DNA of 64,000 bases from CAKZNE01 sp040222435 (GCA_965212245.1 OZ243107.1:2976001-3040000), one strand, 5' to 3'; positions 34,481 through 41,102 are shown, numbered from the stretch's first letter. Notes: generated by a model from the sequence alone, not told the origin. Program-made: numbers and translations.

Positions 34481-34494
34481 AAAAGAATTCTTTT
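34481..34494. promoter_or_regulatory. Perfect 14-bp palindrome upstream of the XRE-S24 gene, possible operator
   Basis: AAAAGAATTCTTTT is a perfect inverted repeat centred about 33 bp upstream of the start at 34454. Autoregulated CI-like repressors often bind such sites. The remaining 34495-34731 spacer holds only a possible 29-codon fragment (MVKGMVDELYYSGLLEI) on the plus strand. Confidence 0.35.
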
Positions 34495-34731
34495 GAAAAG
34501 AGAAACGGCCTTTGTTTTTTATAAACAGGCCAGGCCTTCGGTGTAAGCCTGATGGTTAAAGGTATGGTAGATGAGCTGTACTACTCGGGCCTTTTGGAAA
34601 TTACAGAACGCCAAAAGCGGAATGGCAGGAGTGCGAACTAAAAGAGGAGAGGGAAGGGGCCGGTAAAGAGAAGGCGGTGAAGGTTTGTGATAGCCGGGAG
34701 CTGATTATTTATAGTTGCCGCACGTATTTTT

Positions 34732-35370
34732 TTATTTTTCTTCTATCGTTATCAATTTGTCGGAGTTAAACATTGCTACTGGAGAGATTACTTTCTCGTT
34801 CATTGGGATATTGTCTCCGTATCTTTCTTTCATTTTGGTCTGAACAATTTCATTGGTCAAGTCAAAGTCTGAAAGCTTTTCGAGTTGTCCAATTTGGATG
34901 TGAGCAGCTTGTTTGTATATTTTCCAAACGAGTTCAGAGCAGTAAATTTTGTCGTCAGACCACTCGAAGTAGATATCGTAAGGTTTTCCTTTGAATTGCT
35001 CTCCGATCTGCTTCATCTTGGTTAAGGTTCGGTTTGTCAATACTTGGTCAGCGTTTTTAAGTCGCTTAACTACATAATGTCCATTTTCTCCTCGGTTTAC
35101 CCATTCTTTCAATGGTGTCAACTTTACTGGTTGAACAGCTTCATAAACGAGAAATTGTCCGTTATTTTCGTAAATGATACCCATGTGACTGTACTTCGAT
35201 TTAGTTGCCAATTGAATGGCTTTACTTTGATTGGATTTCGAAGTCTGGAATATAATGTCTCCGTTTTGTATTGTTTGTCCGAGTTCATTAATGTCCCTGT
35301 CGGAACTGCTGTTTGAACAACCGAATATGATTGTGAAACCGATAAGTAGTATTATAAGCGATTGTTTCAT
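34732..35370 (-). CDS. YiiX/YebB-like NlpC/P60-type cysteine hydrolase, lipoprotein
   Basis: A 212-residue lipoprotein (MKQSLIILLIGFTIIFGC, lipobox IFGC) of the permuted papain-like YiiX family. GDIIFQTSKSNQSKAIQLATKSKYSHMGIIY carries the catalytic His, and DKIYCSELVWKIYKQA the catalytic Cys. Substrates may be amide bonds in peptidoglycan or lipids. The ATG lies 12 bp downstream of a GTTAGC motif, which is the end of spacer element R0. It is the leftmost gene of the minus-strand cassette array and is A/T-rich like the others. Confidence 0.82.
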   Translation of the reverse strand: MKQSLIILLIGFTIIFGCSNSSSDRDINELGQTIQNGDIIFQTSKSNQSKAIQLATKSKYSHMGIIYENNGQFLVYEAVQPVKLTPLKEWVNRGENGHYVVKRLKNADQVLTNRTLTKMKQIGEQFKGKPYDIYFEWSDDKIYCSELVWKIYKQAAHIQIGQLEKLSDFDLTNEIVQTKMKERYGDNIPMNEKVISPVAMFNSDKLITIEEK

Positions 35371-35381
35371 TTTATATGTGT

Positions 35382-35519
35382 GCTAACGACCACTGCGTAA
35401 AGTGTAGTGTGGCCCGCGCCACACAGAGAGTTTTAAGTGGGGCTGGCTGAAGAAACCTAAACCTTGAAGCCAGACCGAAACTCACGCTTCTTTTACATTT
35501 TGTTGTGCCTTCGTGCTTT
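35382..35519 (-). repeat. Spacer element R0, attC-like, short form without REP
   Basis: It begins GCTAACGACCACTGCGTAAA (35382 on) and ends near GTTGTGCC (35512-35519), overlapping the end of the next gene. The first 75 bp match R1-R3. A 6-bp stem GTGTGG/CCACAC (35407-35412, 35419-35424) lies inside. It has no REP palindrome. Confidence 0.7.
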
Positions 35520-36032
35520 TATTTTTTTTAGATAGTTTTTGAATTCAGTTATAAATGTTTCTTCTATATTAATTTGGTCATTTTCAAATCTGTTATGCCC
35601 TAGGCTTATTTGGTCAATTAAATGACTGTTCTGGAAAATGTATGTTCCATGGAAACCACCGTCAAAATTATTTTGGTTATAGTTGTTTAATTTTTTATTC
35701 CACGCAAATTGCTTAAATCTGTCCTCGATTAGGATTGGTGTTTCATTTTCTAAATAGAAGTCATATTCTTGGATTCCATGTGATAAGTAAACAATTACTT
35801 CTATTTTCCGAATATTTCCATGTTTATCATAGAGCCCTTTTAACTGACCACCACCGTCAGTCATGTTTTCTAAAAACTCCTCATTTTCAAGATTAACGGT
35901 TCTCAATGAGTCGTTTTGGTCAATCTTTATTTTCTCTTTTTGAACGTGTGGATATTTTTGGATGAGGCCTTGCCCAAAACTTGAAAAGTTCAAGAATAAG
36001 GTTGTTAATATGAAAATGTGTTTCAAGGTCAT
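35493..36032 (-). CDS. Exported protein of unknown function (cassette gene)
   Basis: A 179-residue protein with a signal peptide (cleavage near SSFGQ, residue 20). The body contains ENMTDGGGQLKGLYDKHGNIRKIEVIVYLSHGIQEYDFYL, which reads like a beta-sheet protein of the MORN or toxin-immunity kind, but no family is clear. It ends with a basic helix (FKNYLKKIKARRHNKM). Its start is 12 bp from the GTTAGC end of spacer element R1, and its stop lies inside element R0. This gene-plus-spacer arrangement is that of a mobile cassette. Confidence 0.65.
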   Translation of the reverse strand: MTLKHIFILTTLFLNFSSFGQGLIQKYPHVQKEKIKIDQNDSLRTVNLENEEFLENMTDGGGQLKGLYDKHGNIRKIEVIVYLSHGIQEYDFYLENETPILIEDRFKQFAWNKKLNNYNQNNFDGGFHGTYIFQNSHLIDQISLGHNRFENDQINIEETFITEFKNYLKKIKARRHNKM

Positions 36033-36043
36033 TTTAAATACTC

Positions 36044-36258
36044 GCTAACGGCCACTGTGTAAAGCGTAGTGTGGCCAAAGCCACACGGAGAGCTTTAAGA
36101 GGTGCTTGGGGGTCAATTTGAGTTTAAATATACAGGACTTTCCGGATGTAGCCTTCTTAACAATGACTGTTGGTAGTCAAAAAAGAGGGATGGGTTTGAT
36201 AATTAAGCGTAGCGGACACTGGGCTTAGAGGGGGGCCAGGGCGCTATGATTCGTTATA
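36044..36258 (-). repeat. Spacer element R1: attC-like arm joined to REP copy F
   Basis: It starts GCTAACGGCCACTG (36044). A hairpin AAAGC...GTGTGGC-caaa-GCCACAC...GCTTT follows (36061-36097), then a conserved stretch with GGACTTTCCGGATGT, then a decayed REP at 36205-36226. CGTTATA at 36252-36258 is the partner end. R1-R3 share about 180 bp. Confidence 0.82.
36205..36226 (+). repeat. REP palindrome copy F (decayed)
   Basis: AAGCGTAGCG + GA followed by CACTGGGCTT: the left arm is intact and the right arm has several changes. It lies inside spacer element R1. Confidence 0.8.
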
Positions 36259-36274
36259 CCGCCTTTGAAGCTGG

Positions 36275-37606
36275 TTATTCTTTAATAATTTTTTGGTGTG
36301 AAAAGCTGGTATTGTCTTCCAGAATAAGGGAGTAAATACCGGGCGGGTAGTTTGTTAAATCCAATTCACGCACATTATAAACCTCTGTAAGCTTTACTCC
36401 TGATGAATTATATAAAATCAGTTTTTCTAGAGGTTTGCTAAAACTCACCCTGCCACGGGTAGGATTAGGGTAGGAGAAGTTAGCGTTGGTGCTTATCTCA
36501 TCTATAGATAAAGGTGATTGATTAATATGAAATGCAATAGCATTATTTCCCCCTGACCATACAAAATCCAAAGCTCCCTGATTATTAATATTTGCAAGCT
36601 GAACAGGGCCCATCACAAGGTTATTGTCCTGGTATACCGTTATTTCATTATTAAAATCATGATTGGGATTGTTCTCAAAAATTGAAATGGTATGGAGGTA
36701 AGAGGTGTACAAATCTTCATAGCCATCATTATTATAATCTATTGAACTCAATGATATTAAATTAGGAATCACAGCTAATGTAGACTCATAGGTCATACTA
36801 CCATTTCCGTTGTTACTAAACCATTTTACATCTCCGGCATGGTTGCGGCCTACCACGTCATAGTCACCATCCTTATCTATATCTAAAGGGTGTACAAGAA
36901 AAAATACTTCCGTAATGGTGGAGTAATAGTGGGGTGTAAAAAGCCCATTCCCATCGTTTTCATAAATTACTAATCCTGCTGTTTCTCCGCATATTAAATC
37001 TATATCACCATCATTATCCATATCCTTTGCAGCCAGGTCCAAACACTCCAGCACAAAAGGAGAAGTGCCAGTGCTTAAGATAATCTCTTTGGTAAAACCT
37101 CCGCTGCCGTTATTTCGGTAAAAATCAATAGAGTGTTGTCCTATAATAACTATGTCATCTGAATGGTTTAAATCAAAACCTGCCACAACTACATCATTTA
37201 CCTGTATTGAAATATTAGTATCCAGAATTACTCCCGCACTATAGGTGCCGGAATTATTGAGGTGTATTTTGGCAGCCTGGTTAATACCTCCAATTGAAAC
37301 AATGTCATTCCAATGGTCATTATTAAAGTCGCCTACGGCAAACCCTTTACAAAAATCAAAGGGCTCTATTAAGTTAAAAGTGGAAAAGGTAGAGTTGGTG
37401 AGGTTTTTATAAAAGCCCAATCTGCCGGAGTTACCGCTTGTGGAAGTGAGAATTTCATTGTGTCCGTCATTATCTATGTCAATACTTTCAATCCTGGTAA
37501 TACCTGCGGTTTGAAAGGAAGTATCAATGAAATTGACAGGACCTGTTTGGGCGATGCTTATTAATGGAAGATTCACCAACAGTAAAACGAAATATAGGGT
37601 ATTCAT
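36275..37606 (-). CDS. Secreted FG-GAP/VCBS-repeat protein with T9SS type A sorting domain
   Basis: A 443-residue protein with a signal peptide (cleavage near SIAQT, residue 20). Four or more VCBS/FG-GAP-type beta-propeller blades with Ca-binding DxDxDG loops are visible: SIDIDNDGHNEI, VGDFNNDHWNDI, AKDMDNDGDIDLICG, PLDIDKDGDYDVVG and SIDYNNDGYEDLY. The last 75 residues are a T9SS type A C-terminal domain (YPNPTRGRVSFSKPLEKLILYNSSG, YPPGIYSLIL, final KIIKE). It should be secreted through the outer membrane and anchored. A large surface protein as cassette cargo is unusual. Element R2 lies about 90 bp upstream. Confidence 0.88.
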   Translation of the reverse strand: MNTLYFVLLLVNLPLISIAQTGPVNFIDTSFQTAGITRIESIDIDNDGHNEILTSTSGNSGRLGFYKNLTNSTFSTFNLIEPFDFCKGFAVGDFNNDHWNDIVSIGGINQAAKIHLNNSGTYSAGVILDTNISIQVNDVVVAGFDLNHSDDIVIIGQHSIDFYRNNGSGGFTKEIILSTGTSPFVLECLDLAAKDMDNDGDIDLICGETAGLVIYENDGNGLFTPHYYSTITEVFFLVHPLDIDKDGDYDVVGRNHAGDVKWFSNNGNGSMTYESTLAVIPNLISLSSIDYNNDGYEDLYTSYLHTISIFENNPNHDFNNEITVYQDNNLVMGPVQLANINNQGALDFVWSGGNNAIAFHINQSPLSIDEISTNANFSYPNPTRGRVSFSKPLEKLILYNSSGVKLTEVYNVRELDLTNYPPGIYSLILEDNTSFSHQKIIKE

Positions 37607-37693
37607 AAAGTATCTGTTTTACAACTTACAACGCTTAAACCATGTAGCCCGGTTTAAGGTTTTGAAAACAAGCCCAGACATTTTATAATTAAA

Positions 37694-37869
37694 GCCAACG
37701 GCCACTGTGTAAAGCGTACTATGGCCCTTGCTACACGCAGAGCTTTAAGGGGGGCTTGGGGGTTATTTGAGTTTAAATATACAGGACTTTCCGGATGTGG
37801 CCTTCTCAGAGGGGCCTGGGAAGCTAAAAGGGGGTGATTGGATAATTAAGCGTAGCGGACGCTACGCTT
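37694..37869 (-). repeat. Spacer element R2: attC-like arm joined to REP copy G
   Basis: It starts GCCAACGGCCACTG and carries the same hairpin and GGACTTTCCGGATGT core as R1 and R3, with the short inverted pair GGGGCCTGGGAAGC nearby. It ends in an intact REP (37848-37869), directly right of which lies a truncated gene. Confidence 0.85.
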
Positions 37870-37949
37870 AGACGGGGTCCAAGATACTTGGTCAGATAGC
37901 ACTCACCATGTTTAATGTCTACCAATTCGCACCAAATCTTGTCGGTCAT
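37824..37949 (-). pseudogene. 5' fragment of a cassette gene cut by REP copy G
   Basis: Reading from ATG 37949 on the minus strand gives MTDKIWCELVDIKHGECYLT, KYLGPRLS, then SVASATLNYPITPF (read from the REP and R2) and a stop at 37824. The first 26 codons look like a real gene start and lie 16 bp from the attC-like element at 37965. The rest is simply REP translated. The original gene has been lost to the right-hand boundary of element R2. Confidence 0.6.
37848..37869 (+). repeat. REP palindrome copy G
   Basis: AAGCGTAGCG + GA + CGCTACGCTT, intact, at the right end of spacer element R2. Confidence 0.95.
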
Positions 37950-37964
37950 GTCTTTTTTAAATGT

Positions 37965-38101
37965 GCCACAACGTTTTGCAGCTAAGAAACGTGGGGCATT
38001 TCGGAGCTATTCCCTGGCCATCGAGACCAAAAGTAGCTATGGAGAACGAACATTGCGGAATCTACTGCCCGCCCCATGTTTTCTTAGGTGTTGTTGTAAG
38101 C
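37965..38101 (-). other. attC-like element with long imperfect stem
   Basis: The ends are GCCACAAC (37965-37972) and GTTGTAAGC (38093-38101), complementary over GTTGT/ACAAC. Inside, CTAAGAAACGTGGGGC (37982-37997) pairs with GCCCCATGTTTTCTTAG (38071-38087) with one bulge. About 70 nt of unpaired interior remain. Size (137 bp) and structure fit a large cassette recombination site. The rest of the 37607-38201 gap is R2 and the gene fragment. Confidence 0.65.
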
Positions 38102-38201
38102 AGTGTTTCTTCATTCATGATTGTGAATATACCTGTAAATTAGCTCAAATTTCTCCTAATCTATTTCATCTTTATGTACGGATATTTAAGATTAAGCAAG
38201 T

Positions 38202-38918
38202 TTACTTTACCAACAGTTTAACAAGTTTGGATTTAATGTTTATCGATTTAACTTCAACAAAATAAACTCCCGGAGATTTAAAATAACTCCTTTTAAGTCT
38301 ATAGGTTTTATAACTAATATTTTCAGATCTGTGAATTACTTTACCTGCTATATCATATATTATAATGTTATAACTTGATTTTATATCATCCGAAACTTCT
38401 ATGGTAGAACTACTTGTCATCGGGTTTGGAACTATTCTAGCTTCCAATTCAGGAAGGTTCGTTTCGGGAACAGAAACTGTATTAGGGTTTATAATAAATG
38501 TTACAGCTTTGCTACAAGTATCAGCCATATTGCTTTGAATAAAGTCAATAAAAGCATTTATAGAGGTGTTACTCGGAATAGACTGTTGTAGATAATCAAT
38601 GTCTACTGAAAAGAAGACCGGGTTAGGATAAGGACTAAATAGTCCACCGGTTACTGTACCACCTGAAATACTCATATATGTTGAATCGTTATATGCAGCC
38701 CAACAGACCATATAACTCAAGTCTGTGTGTCCCATCCATTGAATACCTAGGTCAATTGATGTATCTACCGGTTGGTTAAGATATACAGTGTCAGATGTTA
38801 GATGAAGGGAATCACGGAATTGATTGCACGTAATTTGGCTGAATGATACCTTAACAAATCCAATGAGAAGTAAGGTTATGATAAGTTTTATGTGTCTAAT
38901 TTTAATTTCTTTAAACAT
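38202..38918 (-). CDS. Secreted protein with T9SS type A sorting domain
   Basis: A 238-residue protein with a signal peptide (hydrophobic residues 10-25, cleavage near SFSQ). Residues 30-150 form a beta-rich module of unknown type (SLHLTSDTVYLNQPVDTSIDLG, AAYNDSTYMSISGGTV). The last 80 residues are a T9SS type A C-terminal domain (RIVPNPMTSSSTIEVSDDI, YNIIIYDIAGKVIHRSENI, GVYFVEVKSI, KLVKLLVK). It should be exported by T9SS. The start is 56 bp from the end of spacer element R3. It is the second T9SS cargo gene in the array. Confidence 0.85.
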   Translation of the reverse strand: MFKEIKIRHIKLIITLLLIGFVKVSFSQITCNQFRDSLHLTSDTVYLNQPVDTSIDLGIQWMGHTDLSYMVCWAAYNDSTYMSISGGTVTGGLFSPYPNPVFFSVDIDYLQQSIPSNTSINAFIDFIQSNMADTCSKAVTFIINPNTVSVPETNLPELEARIVPNPMTSSSTIEVSDDIKSSYNIIIYDIAGKVIHRSENISYKTYRLKRSYFKSPGVYFVEVKSINIKSKLVKLLVK

Positions 38919-38974
38919 ATGATATTATTTTTCTTGTCCGTTCAATCCATTTGAAGACGTTGTTTTTTTACATT

Positions 38975-39187
38975 GCTTACAACCGCCACTGTGTAAAGCG
39001 TAGTGTGGCCCTTGCTACACGCAGAGCTTTAAGGGGGGCTTGGGGGTTAATTTGAGTTTAAATATACTGGACTTTCCGGATGTGGCCTTCCCAGAGGGGC
39101 CTGGGAAGCCAAAAGGGGGTGGTTGGATAATTAAGCGTAGCGGACGCTACGCTTAGAGGGGGGGTATTGCGTATAGGTGTTGTTAGC
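38975..39187 (-). repeat. Spacer element R3: attC-like ends enclosing hairpin and REP copy H
   Basis: The ends GCTTACAAC (38975-38983) and GTTGTTAGC (39179-39187) are nearly complementary. The AAAGC...GCTTT hairpin, the GGACTTTCCGGATGT core and an intact REP (39133-39154) lie between. The stop codon of the nuclease gene falls inside the right end. It is the most complete copy (213 bp). Confidence 0.82.
39133..39154 (+). repeat. REP palindrome copy H
   Basis: AAGCGTAGCG + GA + CGCTACGCTT, intact, inside spacer element R3. Confidence 0.95.
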
Positions 39188-39989
39188 TGCTGGGTTTTTT
39201 TCCTGTTTTTCGTATATGACTCATATTTCCTTTCGAAAATGTATATGTTGCATTGTAAAATAAATCATATAATATATTAACGCAGTATCTATTTTCGAGT
39301 GATAGTCTAATTCTTTTAGTTTGTTTATTCGGCTTTCCTGAAATCATCAAACTTGGAGCAATATGTGGTGACAATTCTTCTTTACCTTCGTCAGTCATAT
39401 ATTCTTTTTTCAATTCATTTACTACTCCAATGAAATTGAACAATAATTCAGGGAACGGATTGAACTGCTTCACTTCACAGAATGAAATTAGGTCTTTGTT
39501 CTCGACATATGAGAATGTTGTTTTGGTGTCGTAATATTCTTTGGTGTATTTTACTTTCCCCTTTTTGATAATGGCGATATCAGGAGTGGTGAATATTTCG
39601 TCATCGTGTGAGCTTTGAATAGCAACGTTATGTTGTATTTCAAAATTCTTTTTCCTACTCTTTACCTTCTTACTTACTAAAAAATGAGAAAAATTCGATT
39701 GTATTCCTGAAGGAGAACATTTATACCTGTACTTACCTGATTGAAGATTTTCAACAGACACATCATACCCATTGTTTTCGTAAAATCTTATGATATAGTT
39801 GTAACAGGTCATTTCGAAATAGTCACTTGTCCTTTTGGCTTGATTAACAACAATGGTCTTATACTTATTTGCAAAATCTCGAATCTCCTTCTCAAATTGT
39901 GCATGGCTCTTAAAAGGGGAGGTCGAAGTCGTCTTCTTGGTTGTTTTTGTTGCCTTCTTTCCCTTTTTGTCTTTGGTTGTTGTTGCCAT
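39183..39989 (-). CDS. Candidate PD-(D/E)XK nuclease (cassette gene, partner of SSB-tip protein)
   Basis: A 268-residue cytoplasmic protein. After a Lys/Thr-rich N-terminus (about 28 residues) there is a helical part with EMTCYNYIIRFYENNGYDV and then the candidate nuclease core: IFTTPDIAII (Asp137), a hairpin, and LISFCEVKQF (Glu172, Lys174). A following helix has FNFIGVVNELKKEY. The D...ExK order fits PD-(D/E)XK nucleases, but fold assignment needs HHpred. I start it at ATG 39989; TTG 39995 is the other option. It overlaps the upstream SSB-tip gene by 80 bp, so the two are tightly coupled. The stop lies in the attC-like end of R3. Confidence 0.62.
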   Translation of the reverse strand: MATTTKDKKGKKATKTTKKTTSTSPFKSHAQFEKEIRDFANKYKTIVVNQAKRTSDYFEMTCYNYIIRFYENNGYDVSVENLQSGKYRYKCSPSGIQSNFSHFLVSKKVKSRKKNFEIQHNVAIQSSHDDEIFTTPDIAIIKKGKVKYTKEYYDTKTTFSYVENKDLISFCEVKQFNPFPELLFNFIGVVNELKKEYMTDEGKEELSPHIAPSLMISGKPNKQTKRIRLSLENRYCVNILYDLFYNATYTFSKGNMSHIRKTGKKPSS

Positions 39990-40428
39990 TTTCAATTTCA
40001 GATTTATAGATCATCAATTTTTTCAAGAACTCTCGAGTTTCGAAATATTCCATTACCACTGGTGGAATAGAAAACTTCTCAAGTAGTTGATTATAGTTCA
40101 TTACCACTGCAAGAATTTTATTCTTTTCTTCTCCTGTCATTTTGTATCCACCAATCTGAATTGTATCCGTTTGCCCTTTTTTAGTTACCGTTCCGTAAAA
40201 TTTGACTGCTCCGTCAAGGTTTGTAATCACTCGTTTATGGAAAATTGAAAGGGAAAGAAATAGTTCAACAGTATTGACATGCTGCTTTAATGGATTGTAA
40301 GTTTTGTAATTTTCGATTAGAAATGTTGCTTCTTTGAGTCGACTTTGATATTCATTATAAATCTGATTTGTCAACTTATAAGGAAGTTGATAAGTCAGAA
40401 TGTTTATCATCGGAGTTTCGCCACTCAT
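39910..40428 (-). CDS. Protein with SSB-like acidic C-terminal tip (cassette gene)
   Basis: A 172-residue cytoplasmic protein. Residues 1-140 are mainly helical with no recognised family (NQIYNEYQSRLKEATFLIENY, MTGEEKNKILAVVMNYNQLLEKF). Residues 143-164 are a low-complexity Asn/Gln/Lys/Gly linker, and the end reads EDDFDLPF. That is the layout of single-stranded-DNA-binding protein tails: disordered linker plus acidic tip ending in Pro-Phe, where Bacteroidota SSB often ends DDLPF. No OB-fold is evident. The tip should bind SSB-interacting repair proteins or compete with SSB. It overlaps the candidate nuclease gene by 80 bp and lies next to the recombinase remnant. Confidence 0.7.
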   Translation of the reverse strand: MSGETPMINILTYQLPYKLTNQIYNEYQSRLKEATFLIENYKTYNPLKQHVNTVELFLSLSIFHKRVITNLDGAVKFYGTVTKKGQTDTIQIGGYKMTGEEKNKILAVVMNYNQLLEKFSIPPVVMEYFETREFLKKLMIYKSEIENGNNNQRQKGKEGNKNNQEDDFDLPF

Positions 40429-40454
40429 CTTTTATCTATTAGTCTTTTACCTTG

Positions 40455-40464
40455 CAGCTAACTA
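40455..40464 (-). other. GTTAGCTGCA cassette-end motif
   Basis: On the minus strand GTAGTTAGCTGCAAGG lies about 26 bp before the SSB-tip gene start. It matches the CAGCTAACAAC end of the same cassette at 39179-39190, so this cassette has complementary ends at both sides. Confidence 0.5.
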
Positions 40465-40466
40465 CC

Positions 40467-40490
40467 ATATAACGATATATATCGTTATAT
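40467..40490. repeat. Perfect 24-bp A/T-rich palindrome beside the recombinase remnant
   Basis: ATATAACGATAT followed by ATATCGTTATAT reads the same on both strands. It lies 12 bp after the recombinase stop and just before the first cassette, where a primary recombination site or a bidirectional terminator could be. Confidence 0.6.
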
Positions 40491-40501
40491 CTTCTATATA
40501 A

Positions 40502-40672
40502 TTATTCATCTAAAGGGCTCTTAATCATAGTTATATGTCGCTCACTAAGGTGTGTGTAGATTTCTGTTGTTTTACTGCTGCTATGCCCCAAGAGATTTTG
40601 TATGTATCGAATATCAGTTCCACTTTCTAACAAATGTGTGGCAAAGCTGTGACGAAAGTCAGGCTTAAAACT
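40502..40672 (-). pseudogene. C-terminal remnant of a tyrosine recombinase (integron-integrase-like ending)
   Basis: The minus strand reads SFKPDFRHSFATHLLESG, TDIRYIQNLLGHSSSKT, TEIYTHLSERHITMIKSPLDE and a stop at 40502. This is the catalytic C-terminus of a tyrosine recombinase: the box II Arg in FRHSF, the LGH motif and the Tyr nucleophile in EIYTH. The usual His three residues before the Arg is Pro. The ending KSPLD is like integron-type and related Bacteroidota integrases. An in-frame stop lies at 40673, and no upstream part of the enzyme is found, so only 57 codons remain. It lies on the same strand as the cassettes and directly upstream of the array. Confidence 0.85.
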
Positions 40673-40790
40673 TTAAATCACTAAAAAGCAAGGTAATTTC
40701 GTGAAAAATACTTTACCGCTTCTCCATAGTTTTTGAATGGTAGTTTTCTTAGAGTAAATGGTATAGAAAAGAAAGGGAATAGGGTAGTAG

Positions 40791-40812
40791 AGCATAGCGG
40801 ACGCTATACGCA
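40791..40812 (+). repeat. REP palindrome copy I (decayed)
   Basis: GCATAGCG + GA + CGCTATACGC keeps the central part but both arms are altered. It lies 118 bp right of the recombinase remnant and is the last copy seen. Confidence 0.7.
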
Positions 40813-40908
40813 GAGGCAGCTTCTCTGAATTTCAAGTAATTTTTTTGCCATAAACAGAGGAGTTTAATACTCACCTTTATGGATATTTAAACCTCCGGCA
40901 TCCCTGGG

Positions 40909-40974
40909 CCAAAACTCCGTGGCGTTTTTCGAAACGCTTGCTGAAGTTTTATCAGAAACTCCAGGGAGTTTTGG
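40909..40974. other. Structured non-coding segment with nested hairpins
   Basis: CCAAAACTCC (40909-40918) pairs perfectly with GGAGTTTTGG (40965-40974). Inside is a 6-bp stem GCGTTT/AAACGC with a TTCG loop (40922-40937). The direct repeat CTCCGGCA flanks it (near 40892 and 40981). It could be another decayed cassette site or a small RNA. Apart from this, REP I and the hairpin at 41103, I see nothing in 40673-41202. Confidence 0.45.
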
Positions 40975-41102
40975 TTGACGCTCCGGCAAGAATTAACAGA
41001 CACTTGCTAAGCTGAAAAACAAATAATAAAAGAGACTGTAAATGAGCGATTTGAACACTTTTAGTAAAGTATGAAAAATTCGGGTATAGTTAACACCAGG
41101 GC

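Noticed and set aside
37915..38265. Plus-strand open frame of 116 codons in the cassette gap
   Set aside because: It runs across the attC-like element and into the antisense of the T9SS protein. Codon content is erratic, and the minus-strand fragment and hairpin explain the sequence better.
35382..39187. Spacer repeats R0-R3 considered as a CRISPR array
   Set aside because: Units are ~140-215 bp, separated by whole genes, with no short regular spacers and no cas genes.
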